A DNA stretch of 64,000 nt from Moniliella sp. 'wahieum'. Lineage: Eukaryota; Basidiomycota; Moniliellomycetes; Moniliellales; Moniliellaceae. A program made the position numbers and the translations under genes. Position 1 is the stretch's first letter, and each line of letters starts with the position of its first letter. The stretch is from NCBI GenBank assembly GCA_003971905.1, contig RSEE01000017.1, forward strand, positions 558,001-622,000, given 5' to 3'. The notes beneath the pieces are model-generated. The model worked only from the letters and a program-made list of their open reading frames with translations, made no database searches and was not told where the DNA came from. Positions 45,900 through 57,690 of the stretch are shown in pieces.

Positions 45900-47468
45900 G
45901 CCGTGCCAATCGGCTCTTGGCCCTATGGCGGGACGGGTGTATATACATATGTGGTGGGCGTTGCGGGGCGCAGTCCGGGCAGTCTCTGTTTGGTGGAGGA
46001 TGTGGAGGCGGCAGTGTGTGGGCGGGAATATCTCGCGCTGCTGTCTGCTTGTAAGACGAATAAGAATCCCTTTTTGGTAGGACTCTGCCGTGCTGCTATA
46101 GAACAGACTATTTGGTGGTGGTGTGTGTGCAAACGTTTTGTGCTCTGCTCTGTTTGTGTGTGTGTGAAAACTATCGCTGTAGCAGAAGATGGAGAGGGGG
46201 GACAGGACGAAGAAAGAGAGCGAGGTATATATGCCCAGATGAGAAGAAAAGAACATATGCGAGCTGAATCCCACCGAACAAGAAGGGGAGCTTATCATAG
46301 TTTTAAAGGGGGAAAACAGGGTATGGAACAAGCCACAGGGGGCAGTCAACGGGGTGGCCAAACGGTGATCAAGTGGGTCTGAATCTGATCCCCCGACAAG
46401 CTTTCCCGGATGAGATTGCCTTTTTTCACTCTGCTGTTGTGCCGCTGGTTCCCGTCTGTCTGCCTGGATCGGGTCAAGCTTCAAGGACAGACTAGACGTT
46501 GGTGTGGGTGGGAATGGCTTGTGCAACACTACCACTGGACTACAGCGTCGGCGCAATTATACCCCGAACACATCCATCGAATGGCCGGTGTGTGTGGGAC
46601 TTTTTTGCTTCTGCAAGCGGCGCTTTTCTCAGTGTAGTTGGCGATCGGTTGCAATCATCCCCTCGTGGCGCTTTTCTTGAATCGCTGCGAACGCGGGTGG
46701 TTGGATAAATGTCCAAGTCGGGAGCACCCCTCGGGGTCAGACCAACAACGGATCCAACAGCCAAGCTCAAAAGCTCAAAATAATTGGCATATATCAGCAG
46801 TAAAATCCAAAAAAGAGATCAATTTGACGTACCAGGGGGACGGTCCATTTTGGACTCATTCATATGAAGACTGCCCGATCTCCCATTTGGCTTCTCCTCC
46901 TCCTCCTCGACCTCTTCCCCCCTCAATTCTTCGGGAATAGCGTGTTGAGTAGCGCAATCTACTATAGGGATAAAAGACAAAAGGGAAGGCGGGTGTGGTG
47001 AAGAATAGCATTGTACCCGTGAGGGGCCATGTCCTACTTTACATATATGCAAATTAAGTGTTGAAGGGAAAAGAAAGACAGAACTCTCAAACAAATGAGA
47101 ACTGGCATATGGAGGTTAGAAGACCACGAAGTCGGTTCGCCATCAACGTACAAGCAGGGCAAACCAAACTAGGATCAAACCAACTGATGTACTTATAGCT
47201 GTCCCGGATGAGATTGCCATTTTTCCCACACGCTATGTCGCTTGCCGGGCGGGAATGCGTTGTGCTTCGACTTGTGCGCACTGTGAGTCAACGGATTGAC
47301 GATTGGGACAGAGATGCCAGGATTCCCATTCTTTTCACTCGCGGTCGTGCTTGCGGTCTCGGCATCTCGCTATTTTAACCCCTCGGCTGTTCGCTCCCTC
47401 GCTCTCTGTTCCTCCCCCACCACCACCACCCTCGTCTTCCTTCCTCGCATCCTCTCGACCCCACCACC
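45900..47468. other. 1.6 kb divergent spacer with a dispersed duplicate
   Basis: No gene is supported. TATATA at 45940-45945 serves the minus-strand gene; another TATATAT lies near 46226. Segments at about 46400-46530 and 47199-47280 share TCCCGGATGAGATTGCC, a T-run, TGCCG and GGGNGGGAATG..TTGTGC in order, and so look like diverged copies. TGTGTGTGTG simple sequence lies near 46155. Confidence 0.45.
45940..45945 (-). promoter_or_regulatory. TATA box of the coiled-coil gene
   Basis: TATATA on a lower-GC background about 41 bp upstream of the ATG ending at 45899, in the right position for a short-leader fungal promoter. Confidence 0.4.
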
Positions 47469-49011
47469 ATGCCCTCTCGTCTGTGTACCCCCGCCGATGA
47501 CACGTCCTCGTCGTCGGCGCGTGCCCCGACGCCCCCAACAACGACACCTTCCACTCCGCCCCCGACGCACCCTCCACCGACATCTCCCACATCACCGCCG
47601 CCACCACATTGTCAGTCGTCTCCTCTGCCCACCCGCCCTCCACTCCGTCACCGGCCCCGACCGGCATGGCCACCCCGACAGCGCCCGCAGCGGCAGAATG
47701 CCTCGGTCAGTTTTAGCACGCCAACGACACCATCAGCGGCGCCCCGTCCGCAGCCCTCCACCGCGCCCTCGACCGCTCCGGCGTCGCCCGCCAGCCCGGC
47801 CCGGAAGAGGTCGACCGACTACCATCATCCATGCCCCCTTGGCCAGCTCGTTTGACAAGAGGAAAAACTCCTTTACTGTCCCTGTTGTTCGCCGTGCTAC
47901 GACCACACGGGCAATGCCTCGGCCAGCAACAGTACCGTCCACGACACAACCAACGACAGCACTGCGACGGTCACCGTCGACAACGACATGCGCGATCCTC
48001 TCCAAGCCTTCGAGGAAGCGAAGCACCACCTCGCCATCGTCCAGCACTTCTGGGAATACGAGCTGCAAAACTGCCACCCCCAGGTGAACGATTTGGTGCA
48101 CGAAGGCGAGTTGCTCACCCTGGAAATCGAACGACTGGTACGTGCGCAGATATCCTCTCCCCCTTGCTCATCTCCGTACAACCAGTACTCATCCCCACAC
48201 GCTTGGTCTGACTCCTTTTGTCCACCCTATACTCTCTGACGTTGTTCGGGAACCCAGCCTCGTCAGATCGACCAAGCGCGACAAGAGCAAACTGGCAGCC
48301 GCGCCCAAGCCGAACGGATCATATCCTACTTGACCGAAACACGTTCGGTCCTGGCCGAGGGCGTACGTGCGTCGATCGAGCAAGCCGGCGTAGGAGCAAA
48401 GCGCCGACTCGGTCATGCCCGTCCTGCCGCCCGTCGGCAATGCTACTCCTGAAACAGGCGTATCGTGGCAAAGTGAAGTTGAGCTGACCAAGGCGTTCGT
48501 CACCGACCTCCAACCCGCGGCGAACATGGCCAGAAAACCGTCACGGCAGTGCTTGCCTCGCTCGAGTCAGTAGGACTACGCTCCCATGACCACACAATCC
48601 GAATCTACATCGAAAAGCTAACCCACTAACCCCCCCCCCGATTGTCTGTATTGTAGAGCCTGGCGTGAGCGCCAACGCGACAATGGCGGTAAGGAACTGC
48701 TCCTCCAGTGGCAAAAGTTACAACGCGACTGGGACAGCTTTTCCTCCCGTTTCTTATACTTCCAACGGCTTCCGAGAAGCACATGAAGGATTTCATGGAA
48801 TTCTCATACATGGTGGACAAGCAGAAGCTAAAGAGCGACGAGGAGCTTGGGCTGCGGATCGAAAAGCTCTTTGCCAGCTGCCCATCCTTTTCACCATTGT
48901 GGATGCCATGGAAATTACCGTGCCTGATATCGGATCCCTTTTCGAACGCATCGACCCCGGTTGCACGAGCTCGACTTTACCGACCTGGACAGCGTGCTGG
49001 CATTGATGTGA
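47469..49011 (+). CDS. Unrecognised helical protein, at least 3 exons
   Basis: A Ser/Thr/Pro-rich N-terminus (frame uncertain, start taken at the ATG 47469) is followed by coherent helical sequence. It includes DPLQAFEEAKHHLAIVQHFW, DLVHEGELLTLEIERL, an intron at 48138-48257 (phase 0), PRQIDQARQEQTGSRAQAER, SYLTETRSVLAEGVRASI and WQSEVELTKAFVTDLQPAAN. A second intron at about 48570-48656 has 10 Cs before its acceptor. The last exon has AWRERQRDNGGKELLLQWQK, LQRDWDSFSSRFLYFQRLP, KHMKDFMEFSYMVDKQKL and ELDFTDLDSVLALM, stop 49009-49011. At least five one-base frame changes occur. The pattern is that of a coiled-coil structural protein; the family is not recognised. Confidence 0.5.
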
Positions 49012-50234
49012 GAACTCCCCCTCTCGTCCCCGTCTGTTTCGACCGTTTTTTTTTGCCCCCACTCATGATGATGATGCTCTGTTGGTTCGACCAGCGGGGG
49101 GGGGGGGTGCTGCTCACTTCCACTGCGGAGAGGGTGTATGTTGTCTCTGCGTTTGTTTGGTTTTGGACCTCTACTACTGGTATGAGCATGCGGGTGTAAC
49201 AGTCGGGGCTAAACGAGGGAGACCAAGGTCCTGTCAGAGGCGGGGGGAAAGGCAAGATCGTTCGTGGGAGGAAACAGAAGGCATCAGGCAGAGAACAGAA
49301 GCAAAGGGAAGGGAAGAGCGAGAGACACAGGATGCGGAATTGGAAATTGGAGCGAGCTTAGTCATTCGTGACAGCGGGCTCAATTTCTTTTGTTCTTTCT
49401 CCCTACTCTGTTTTCTCCTCTCCGCGCCTCACGACGGTATTTTCCACCTGTTGATGACCTCGATGACTTCACATGGTAGCGCAGCTTTGGGTCGGTTATC
49501 TCCACTGACCCGATCTGTTTCGACTCCGATCTCGACGATCGTATCGGACCCAAGCACAAACGGGCTGTGGGCTGCGCACACATACTATTAGTATGTACAC
49601 GCGTCTCCTAATGAATTTCTCTTTTGATTGACCCGGCCCGAGGGGTCGCCATCGCGGGATGTAGAAACAAGGCCCAGGTAGGAGGATGCTCAATTAGGGA
49701 TCGACATGAATGGCGATGAGAGAGATCGAGTGCGGAAGCGACGGTCGTCCCACTCGCTTGGCCTGCTTTGGTATTCATCAGCAGTGGATGTGGGGAAACA
49801 ACATCAATGCAGCCAGAGTACCTAGTGTGGATTGAGGAGCCTCAGGCCTCCATGCCGTCCCTAGGCTCGGGATCCTCAGAGGCCCCACACCAACAGCTCA
49901 GCAACCTGAGCAGGCGCGTGTGGCTGTTCGAGAGTGATGCATGTGCGTTATAAGTCTTACTGTGGTAATACTATTAGTATACGGGTTTGGGGCATACTTG
50001 CTCCTTACTCTGGACATGATCCTCCTTTTCGATAGAAGGAAATGCCTCATTGAAGTCCCTCTGCGGAAACCTTTGGGAGTACTGAAGGGGAAATCAAGAG
50101 CTGCTGCTCTAACCAGACTTCATTTATTGACGGAAAAGGTCGATGAACAGAAAAATGAGGGCAAGCCAAACCTTCGGAGAGAGAGCACACTCAGGGGAGG
50201 GCCAGGGAGGGCCATCCTCAGGTTCTAACACGAA
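49012..50234. other. 1.2 kb intergenic region, nothing recognised
   Basis: A G-run of 10 lies at 49096-49105. Open frames on both strands have no recognisable motifs. Lower-GC sequence precedes the tRNA gene. No gene is supported. Confidence 0.4.
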
Positions 50235-50329
50235 GGCGAGATAGCGAAGTGGTCTAACGCGCTGTGTTAAGGACGCTTAATCCTAAACCGCAGTCCTCCG
50301 GGGCGTGGGTTCGAATCCCACTCTCGTCA
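50235..50329 (+). tRNA. tRNA-Leu(AAG) with a 15-nt intron, intact
   Basis: Acceptor GGCGAGA/TCTCGTC, discriminator A, A box TAGCGAAGTGG, B box GGTTCGAATCC. Anticodon stem CTGTG/CGCAG with loop TTAAGGC; anticodon AAG at 50269-50271. The intron at 50273-50287 sits at the canonical 37/38 site and contains TCCT able to pair with AGGA of the loop. T-stem GTGGG/CCCAC is complete. TTTTT at 50331 is the Pol III terminator. It is identical to the copy at 15222 in the exons except for the T-stem base missing there; the introns differ in length and sequence. Confidence 0.95.
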
Positions 50330-51374
50330 CTTTTTACATTCATTGAGCCCCCGCCATCCACTCCCAGAAAACACTTAACGCCAACTGAATGAGTGCAACC
50401 ATGTATCAGGTCATGTGGTGGTCTAAGCAAATTCACTACACATGACCTGCTGGAAGTGGCTAAGGTGTTGACCGGGGGTCCGAGGGCCAATCACCTCTAA
50501 GCCACATCAATGTTCGATCGGATTCGCTCGGGCCTCTCAGACTGGTTTAGCGCCCGAGCCGTTTCTTCTTCTCCGTTTCTTCCTGTCCTGGGCCGGCTAG
50601 TCCCGCATCCTGTCTTCGAACCATCACCTTCAGCCTCTGTTGTCGATCAGACTTGGTGGGAAACGTACTAGGCCAATATAAGGAGACGGCGAACCATCTT
50701 GGTTCCATGAACTGTGGATGAGCGACTGGGACCATTCACTGGCATAATTTACAAGTAGCTAGCGGCAATAGTCCGTCAACGACACTTTTGGAGTCGCATC
50801 CGCCAAGCGAGAAACAAGGAGGTGAACATCAAGCCGCAGGGCGCAAGGGTTTCAAGCAGGCTCGTAGTAGGCAAAATGTGCTTCTTGCCAGAGGTTTTGA
50901 TGGAGAGGGCCTGTGAATCGCGAGAAGGACAATGCGACGACTCCAGTGAAGAGAGAAGAAAACACGAGGCTCTATATCTATCTGTGCCGATCCACTCACC
51001 TCTGTAGTGGGCTGCCCATGCATCCTTCTGATTCTCAGTCGGCCTTGGCAGAAGCAAGGGGAAAGAGTGGCAAACGATCATGATCAACGTACGGGACAAG
51101 ATGCACAACCAAAGAGAACAAAGAGGAACACAAACAGTAAAGTCACATCGTGGAAACGGCGGCGGGGAGAGAGAGGGTAGGGGAGTGTGGTAGGGGAGTG
51201 GCAGGGGGTGGCAGGCAACAACTGCTGGGGAAAAAAAGCAAGCCAAATTCGTGCAGAGGGATCGATCCGTCAAGGGAAGCAAAGGAGCGAAGCAGAGGCA
51301 GGAGGGGCGGGGCGTTAGGGGGCAGACAGCCCCATAGACCCCTCAGTCTCATACCCCATACCCCATACATACCC
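50330..51374. other. 1 kb intergenic region, nothing recognised
   Basis: Between tRNA-Leu and the 3' end of the myosin gene. The region near 51150-51330 is purine-rich simple sequence. No open frame looks like protein. It presumably includes the myosin terminator. Confidence 0.4.
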
Positions 51375-54300
51375 TTAGGTCCCCGTCATGTGCGCCACAT
51401 CCTTACGCCAGGCCGAGATGTGCTCGTCGGCCTGGGCCTTGCACTGGTCCAGTGCGCGCTGCAACGAGCGCACCACCTCGTCATCGGCGCCCGTCTCGTT
51501 CTGCAAGCTAGTGTACAGTGCCTGCAACTGCGCATAGCGCATCTGACTCTCGTCCAAGCTGGCGCGCAGTCGCGCACCTGCGCCAACAGATCGACGGACA
51601 CTTGCTGGCTCTCCTTTTGGGCTTGGGTGGATTGTTTAGGCCTTCTCTAGCGCTTGGAATCGCGCCGTGAGCAGCGCCACGTCTTCCCCCGTATCGCCCT
51701 CGGAACCAGCACCGACTTGGCGCTGAAGCTACGATAGAGGAATGGGCGTTCGTCAGTACCTCGTGGCATTGCGGGAGGGGGGCCAGGGGGGGAGGGGGGG
51801 GGGGGACGTACAAGTTCCTTATCATTCTTCAGCTGCTGCGCGTGCTCTGCTTGCAACGTGGCCAGGACCTGTCGGTGGGCATCCAATTCGGCCGTGACAT
51901 TGTCCAAATCCAGTTGGTATTTACGGCGAGACTCATGGAGGGCCTGCTGGGCCTGCTCGAGCTGCTTGAGCATGTGCTGGCGTTCCGTTTCAAAGGCCTG
52001 CTTGTCTCCGTCGGCCGGGGCGGCATGAGCTTTGAGTTGGCGGATCTGTGCGCGCAACGAATCGGCCTCGGTTTGGGCGAGGTGAGCACGAGCTTTGGCC
52101 TGAGCCAGCTCGTGCTCGGCCTGCTGGTGCGAACTTGGGTCCGCGCCTCGGCCTGGTCGCCCTTAACACGGTCCACCTCGAGCGCTTGTAAGCGGGCATA
52201 GTACTCGTCCGCTTTGGCTTTGTACAGGTGCGCCGTCTCGCGTGCCTCGGCCAGGGCATGGCTTCCGCTAGACGAGTCAATTTGGAGCTCCTGCAACGCC
52301 GTGCGCAACGAGGCAGTTTCCATCCTGCCCTGGTTGTGGGCCAAGCGCTCGGCATCGAGTGCGGCGCGCGCCTCGGCCAACTGGGTCTCCAGCGCATCTC
52401 TCGACCGTACTACCTGAGCCAAGTCTTGCTTGACTTGGATCAACTCGGGCTGACTCCGACTCGTCTTGCGCGCGGCCGAACTGACATTGTCCGCCCAGCT
52501 AGCGGCCGAGGCAACGCGGCTCTCAGCCAAGGCCTGCGCTTGGGCAGAGTAAATGTTGCCCCGCGTGCTCCCCCCAAACATGAGCGTTTTGCGCTTCACG
52601 TCCCCAGCTGCGCCAAGCGGGCCCTTCTTTTCGGGAGGAGAAGTCGCGCGGGGTCTGCAGGGGCGAGGGGAGAACGGGTGTGTTGCGCTTTTGGCTGCGG
52701 AGCAAATCTGCTTTGGCCTCCATGTCGGCTTCGAGCTCGTCGTGGCCAATGCGGCTCATCGAGGATCTTTTTGGTCAAGTCAGGATCGCCATGCCCATTG
52801 AGCAACAACTCCTCCAGGTTGGCAAACGTGCTGCCCCGAGCGCCTGGGAGCTGCGCAGTTGCTTTTCCAACGCCGCGATTCGCGATTCGTACTCGTGCTT
52901 GGTCCGAGCCAAGATTCTTCGGCATGCAGCTCTTTCCTCCGGCTTGTCGACAAGGCTTCGTCTCTCTGCCGGCGTGCGTCGCGGGAGACTGTTGGAGCTG
53001 GGCAAGCTCGGTAGAATGCTTGTTACCCTGGTCCGCATGAAGCGGGCGGGTGCGATTCAGCTGGGTAAGTTGGTGGGTTAAATCTTCGTTTTCGCCAATC
53101 AGCCTCGTCTTGGTCTTTTCGAGGGTACGAGTGTAATTGAGGAGTTCATGCAACTTGGCTTGCGTCTCGGCGAGCTGACGGTCAGTGTACTTTTTGGCTT
53201 CTTCCATACATGGACATGCTCGACAATTGTCTTGTTGGTCATGCTCTGCGCCCGACGCAACTCCACCTGTGTTTCTGCTAGGGCCGAATGGAGTTGGCTA
53301 ATTCGGCCGCCTGTGCCTGTGCGTCCCTCTCCAGCTCAACAACTTGGTTTTGAAGCGCGGTTGCTTTGGCCGTGACCGACCTGTGCAGGTCCCGTTCCGC
53401 CTCGAGGTCCAATGCGAGAGCAGCATGCTTGTCCTTCCACTCTTGCACGGAACGTTGCAACGGCACAAGCTGTTCGTCCTCCAGGGTACGGTGTTTCGCC
53501 TCGGCCTTGGCCAACGCAGCTTTAAGCTGCGTCGTGCCGATTGTTGACAGAGTCCAACTCGCGTGAGACCGACTCATGATGGGACCGTGCCTGAGCTAAG
53601 TCGGCCTGGGCAACCGACTTGGCTTGCTCTGCCGCGGCCAAACTCTCGCCCAGGAGAGCAAGTTGAGCCGTGTGGTGGTCGACTTGCTGTTGAGCAGCCT
53701 CGAGTGCCTGTTGGGAAGAAGCGTGCTCCGCTTGCCAGCGCGCCACCTCGGACGTGAGCAGGGTAACCTTCTTGGTGAGTTCCGTCTGGGCCTGGGCGTG
53801 CGCGTGTTGATCCCGAGCCAGCTGGGCCCGCAGCTCCGACAGTTCCTCCCCTGCCTGCGCAGTTTGGAGTGCGTGTAGTTTCTCGTCGCCCTCTGAAGTC
53901 TTTTCCATCAACAAGTTGGTCGTTCGATCCAGGTCCGCCTGCAGGCGTTCGGTCGACTGCACCAGCTCGGCCTGCGTACCTGTGCAGCCTCCAACTCGGC
54001 TACCGTCGCGTCCAGGTGAGCCTTGTGTTCGGTCGAGGCAAGCTTGTGAGCATCCCGCTCGCGCTGCGAGACAAGCAGCTCCTTTTTAGCTGCTCAACTC
54101 TGCTGCGGTCGCGCGGTGTGCGGCCTCGACTTGCTGGTGCGCTTGTTTGAGGCTGTCCATCTCGAGTGCAGCTTGATGGTGAGTGTCGCGTTGGGCCGAT
54201 TCAGATTGGAGGCGTTTGCGCGCGCTGACGGCCTCGCTCAAACGATGTTCGATATCTTCCCTTGCTCCTTCCAGCGTGCTTCGGCCCGCTTGCGATCCTC

Positions 54301-57300
54301 CTCACTTTGAGCCGCCTTGCGTGCCAAAGCTGCCTTCTCCTTCTCGACGAGCTGGAGGGCGGTGCGCAAGCGCTCGCATCGGCCTGATGGGAAGCCAATC
54401 GCGGGTATGTTGTTCCCCACGGGTGGTCCACTGCGTTTGTTCGTCCTGCAACTGAGCGAGCGAGGCGCAAGAGCCTGGTGCTCTTCTTGCAATTGAGCCA
54501 GCGCTTCTTCGGCATCTTGTTTGGCGTCCTGGGCCGCGTCGAGGTGTTGCTCCAAGGCATCCATGTCGGCGTGAAGCCCAGCGATTTCCTCTCTCAACTG
54601 AGCCTCGTGTTCCTGGCTGCGGGCCAAGAGCTGGTCCTTATCGGTGGCCAAGGCGCGTTCCTGTGCGAGCTCCGCCTCTGCCTTTGCGACTTGGACTCAA
54701 GGTGATGTTTGAGTTGGGCCAAGCGGGTACGTTCTGTTCTTCGCGTTCGGCCCGCTCTGAAGCCAACTGCAACGCCAGTTCCTTCTGCCGCAACTCCTCG
54801 TCCTGCCGCGTCGCAGCGAGGAGAGGACGAACTTTGGTGTAGAGTTGCCACCAGGGCCATTGACGAAGTTCAACGTACTCGCGTGCGTTGCGCTGGATCA
54901 ACCGAATGGCCGCCGCTCGATTCAACACTTTTTTCATTGCCGCGTGCGGTATACATGCGACAAGCGGCGCCAAAGCGGGTAAAGAGGTGGTACAACAGTT
55001 TTGTCCCTCCGCTCTTCCAGCTCGGCAAGTACGCCAGCCTTGAAAAAGACCTTGGACGTGCCAATCTTGAAGCAAGACCGATGGAGCTCAAGTGCATCGA
55101 CCATGCGTTGAACGGCCTTGCGACCGTCCATGTAACCACGCGGGATGATGCCCTGTGTCAGGACCTCGTACCGGTTCCGAAACTCGCTAAAGAACAAACG
55201 GTTGGGTAGCCAAGCCGAGCGATCCGAATGCCCTCGAGCACACCATTGCAACGCAGCTGTTCCAGCACAAGGGGTACGTCCATCTTGCCCGGTTTTGTCC
55301 GTGTTGGGGACAATGCATCTAACAAAGTGAGGTTGGGTGCTGGCCAACTGAGCCATGAGCGAGGCAGTTGTTCCTTGTGCCGCTGGGCGACGGTGCGGAA
55401 GGCGCCTCGCTTCTTTCGCTTGCCACTCGTGCCAAGTGATCCAAGTCGCCAGCATACTCGGCAAAAAGCGAGGCAATATACCGATCGGTCGACTGAGAGA
55501 GGACACGCGTCAAGTTATCGTTGAGGGGGTCCTTGTTCTTATCGAGCCATTGTTCGGTGCGGTACTCGACTGCACCGCATAGTGTTTGACGGTGAATCCC
55601 TGTCCGAACCGGGCTGGGGAGTACTTGCTAGCTGCAGTGGCGGGCGAAATGTCATTGGTGGAAGTCGAGACATTTTGGATGCCTCGCCGTTGGGACCCCA
55701 GACGCCATTGAGTTTCTCGGTAAATGTCAAATCGGTTGCCTTGGGCATGATGCACTCCTCGTCGAGGGTGGAGAGGATACCGACAGGCGATGGTACTTTC
55801 AATCAACAGATGGTCGGCTGAAGGTCCAAGCCAAAGTTGACAAAATCCCACTCGATCCCTCCCGAGCATACTCCTCCTGTTCGAGGATGAACATGTGGTG
55901 ATTAAAGAACTGCTGGAGCTTTTCGTTGGTATAGTTGATGCACAGCTGTTCGAACGAGTTGTGCTCAAAAATCTCAAACCCGGCAATGTCGAGCACACCA
56001 ATAAAGGAGCTCTTGGAGGTGGGACGGTCGAGAGCTCTGTTGATCCGGTCTACGATCGAGGCGAACGTCTTTTCATAGATGGTCTTACACAGCGCACCCA
56101 TCTCATCCAGCACTTGTTTCCTGGTCCGGCTGTTGGTCACCCATTCCCGGCCCGCCCGAGCACGGGGACGGGTCAAGGCATTGGTAAAGTCCGCCTCGGG
56201 CAAGCCAAGGACGTGGCAAACCTTCTCGACCTGGTCAGGGTTTTGGATTCTGGCCTGCTCCCCAACCGAAGCGACGTCCAAGTTGCCCACATGCAGGATG
56301 GCTGCTACCACACGGAACAGGTTGACGCGTTCCTCGGGGGAAAAGCCCACAACTTAAGGGCGTTCATCAGGACGCGGAACTCGGATGCATCATCGACGCC
56401 TTCAACGTCCTTGCGCGTGTCCTTGAGGTATGCATAGTCATCTGGCGAGCTGGACAAGAGGAGTTTTTCTGAAAAAAAGAGGGAAAGCAACACGTCAGAA
56501 CGCGGCACCCAAATAGAGACACGCCCAAGCGCATTCGTGAGGAGGGGGGGGGGGGGGGGGATACATACGCTTGAGTTCGTGCATCGCTGCGGAGGAGTTG
56601 ATAAAAAATGTGAAAGGAACGTTCGCGGGTGGACCGAGTGGTAACGCGGGACTTTTCCAACAGATACCAATCGATGTTGGCGCCGCAATAGCACCCAACG
56701 AGGTGAACTCGATGCGGACAAACTTTCCAAAGCGGAAGAGTTGTGTTGCGGATGGTTGGGCATTCCAAAGGACTCGAGGATGGGGTTGGCTTGAAGGATC
56801 TGACGCTCAAGAAGGCCAAGGCGTTTGGAGGCCAAGCCATCAATGCCTTGCAGGTGGTCCTCGACGTACCGACTGGACGTGGTGCGGGTGCGAGGCGGGG
56901 AGCCGTCGGGCTCGGGAGGAGACATGGCTGCCACCGTGTCGGCAGCAATGGCAGCGAGGTACTGGATCACTTTTTTCGTGTTCTCCGTCTTGCCCGCGCC
57001 GCTTGCCGCCGTGATGAGCAGCGACTGGTTCTCGCGCTGGTCGAGCATGTTGCGCATCGCGCCATCGGCGACAGCATAGATATGGGGTGCATTGTCTTCG
57101 CGCCGCTTGCCCTTGTAGGCAGCGACGTATGCGTCCGTGTAGATGGGAAGAGGGTGGTAGGGGTTGACGGCAACCAGGAAGAGGCCCGAGAATGTCTGCG
57201 AGGGAAAGAGAAAATGTGTCAGGGTCAGGGCGGCGCACGGGGCCCAGGCCGAGGCGGGCACAAGCGAGAAGAGAGAGAGGAGAGGAGGGTTAGGTGGCAG

Positions 57301-57690
57301 GCATACATAGATGAGTCCGCTGAGGTAGCGCTGGCGCAAGTTGTGTACGACGCTTGCTTCGTTGAGGTAGGTGAGGTGGGCAATGTCGTCGACCTTGTCA
57401 AACTTGGGGGGTTCATGGGCGCCAGGTCGTCGACAGGGACGGAGCGGGTGGTGCCGTCGGCGGTGAAGCGGACGACGGAGTGGGTGTCGGGGGCGCCGGG
57501 GGCTGGATCGTCGACGGTGGCCGGGGGTAGCCCGCGGGGGTCGGGCACCCAGACATAGGTCTTGGCCGCAAACTCGGCGGCGGCGGCAGCCTCCTCGAGC
57601 GAGGCGGCGGGGCCAGCGAGGCGGGGGGCGGTGGGCGGCGGCGGCGGCGGCGGCGGCGTGTGCGCGTGCCTTGGGGTGGGCCGTCGCCAT
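51375..57690 (-). CDS. Type II myosin heavy chain (conventional, coiled-coil tail)
   Basis: Actin motor of the cytokinetic ring, about 2,000 aa. Start [15 protein letters not shown] at 57690. SH3-like part [10 protein letters not shown]; then [30 protein letters not shown], an intron 57306-57196, and [19 protein letters not shown]. The P-loop is [13 protein letters not shown]. Motor blocks [12 protein letters not shown], intron 56568-56469, [46 protein letters not shown]. Converter region [14 protein letters not shown] and [15 protein letters not shown] motif [20 protein letters not shown]. About 1,100 residues of heptad coiled coil follow to 51375, with a late intron 51811-51729. Intron donors 56568 and 51811 are each followed by 12-17 Cs. 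Many one-base frame changes occur. Two residues of the P-loop differ from the usual GESGAGKT. Confidence 0.92.

Noticed and set aside
45330-46382. 350-codon plus-strand frame
   Set aside because: Antisense to the coiled-coil gene and extends into spacer; composition only.
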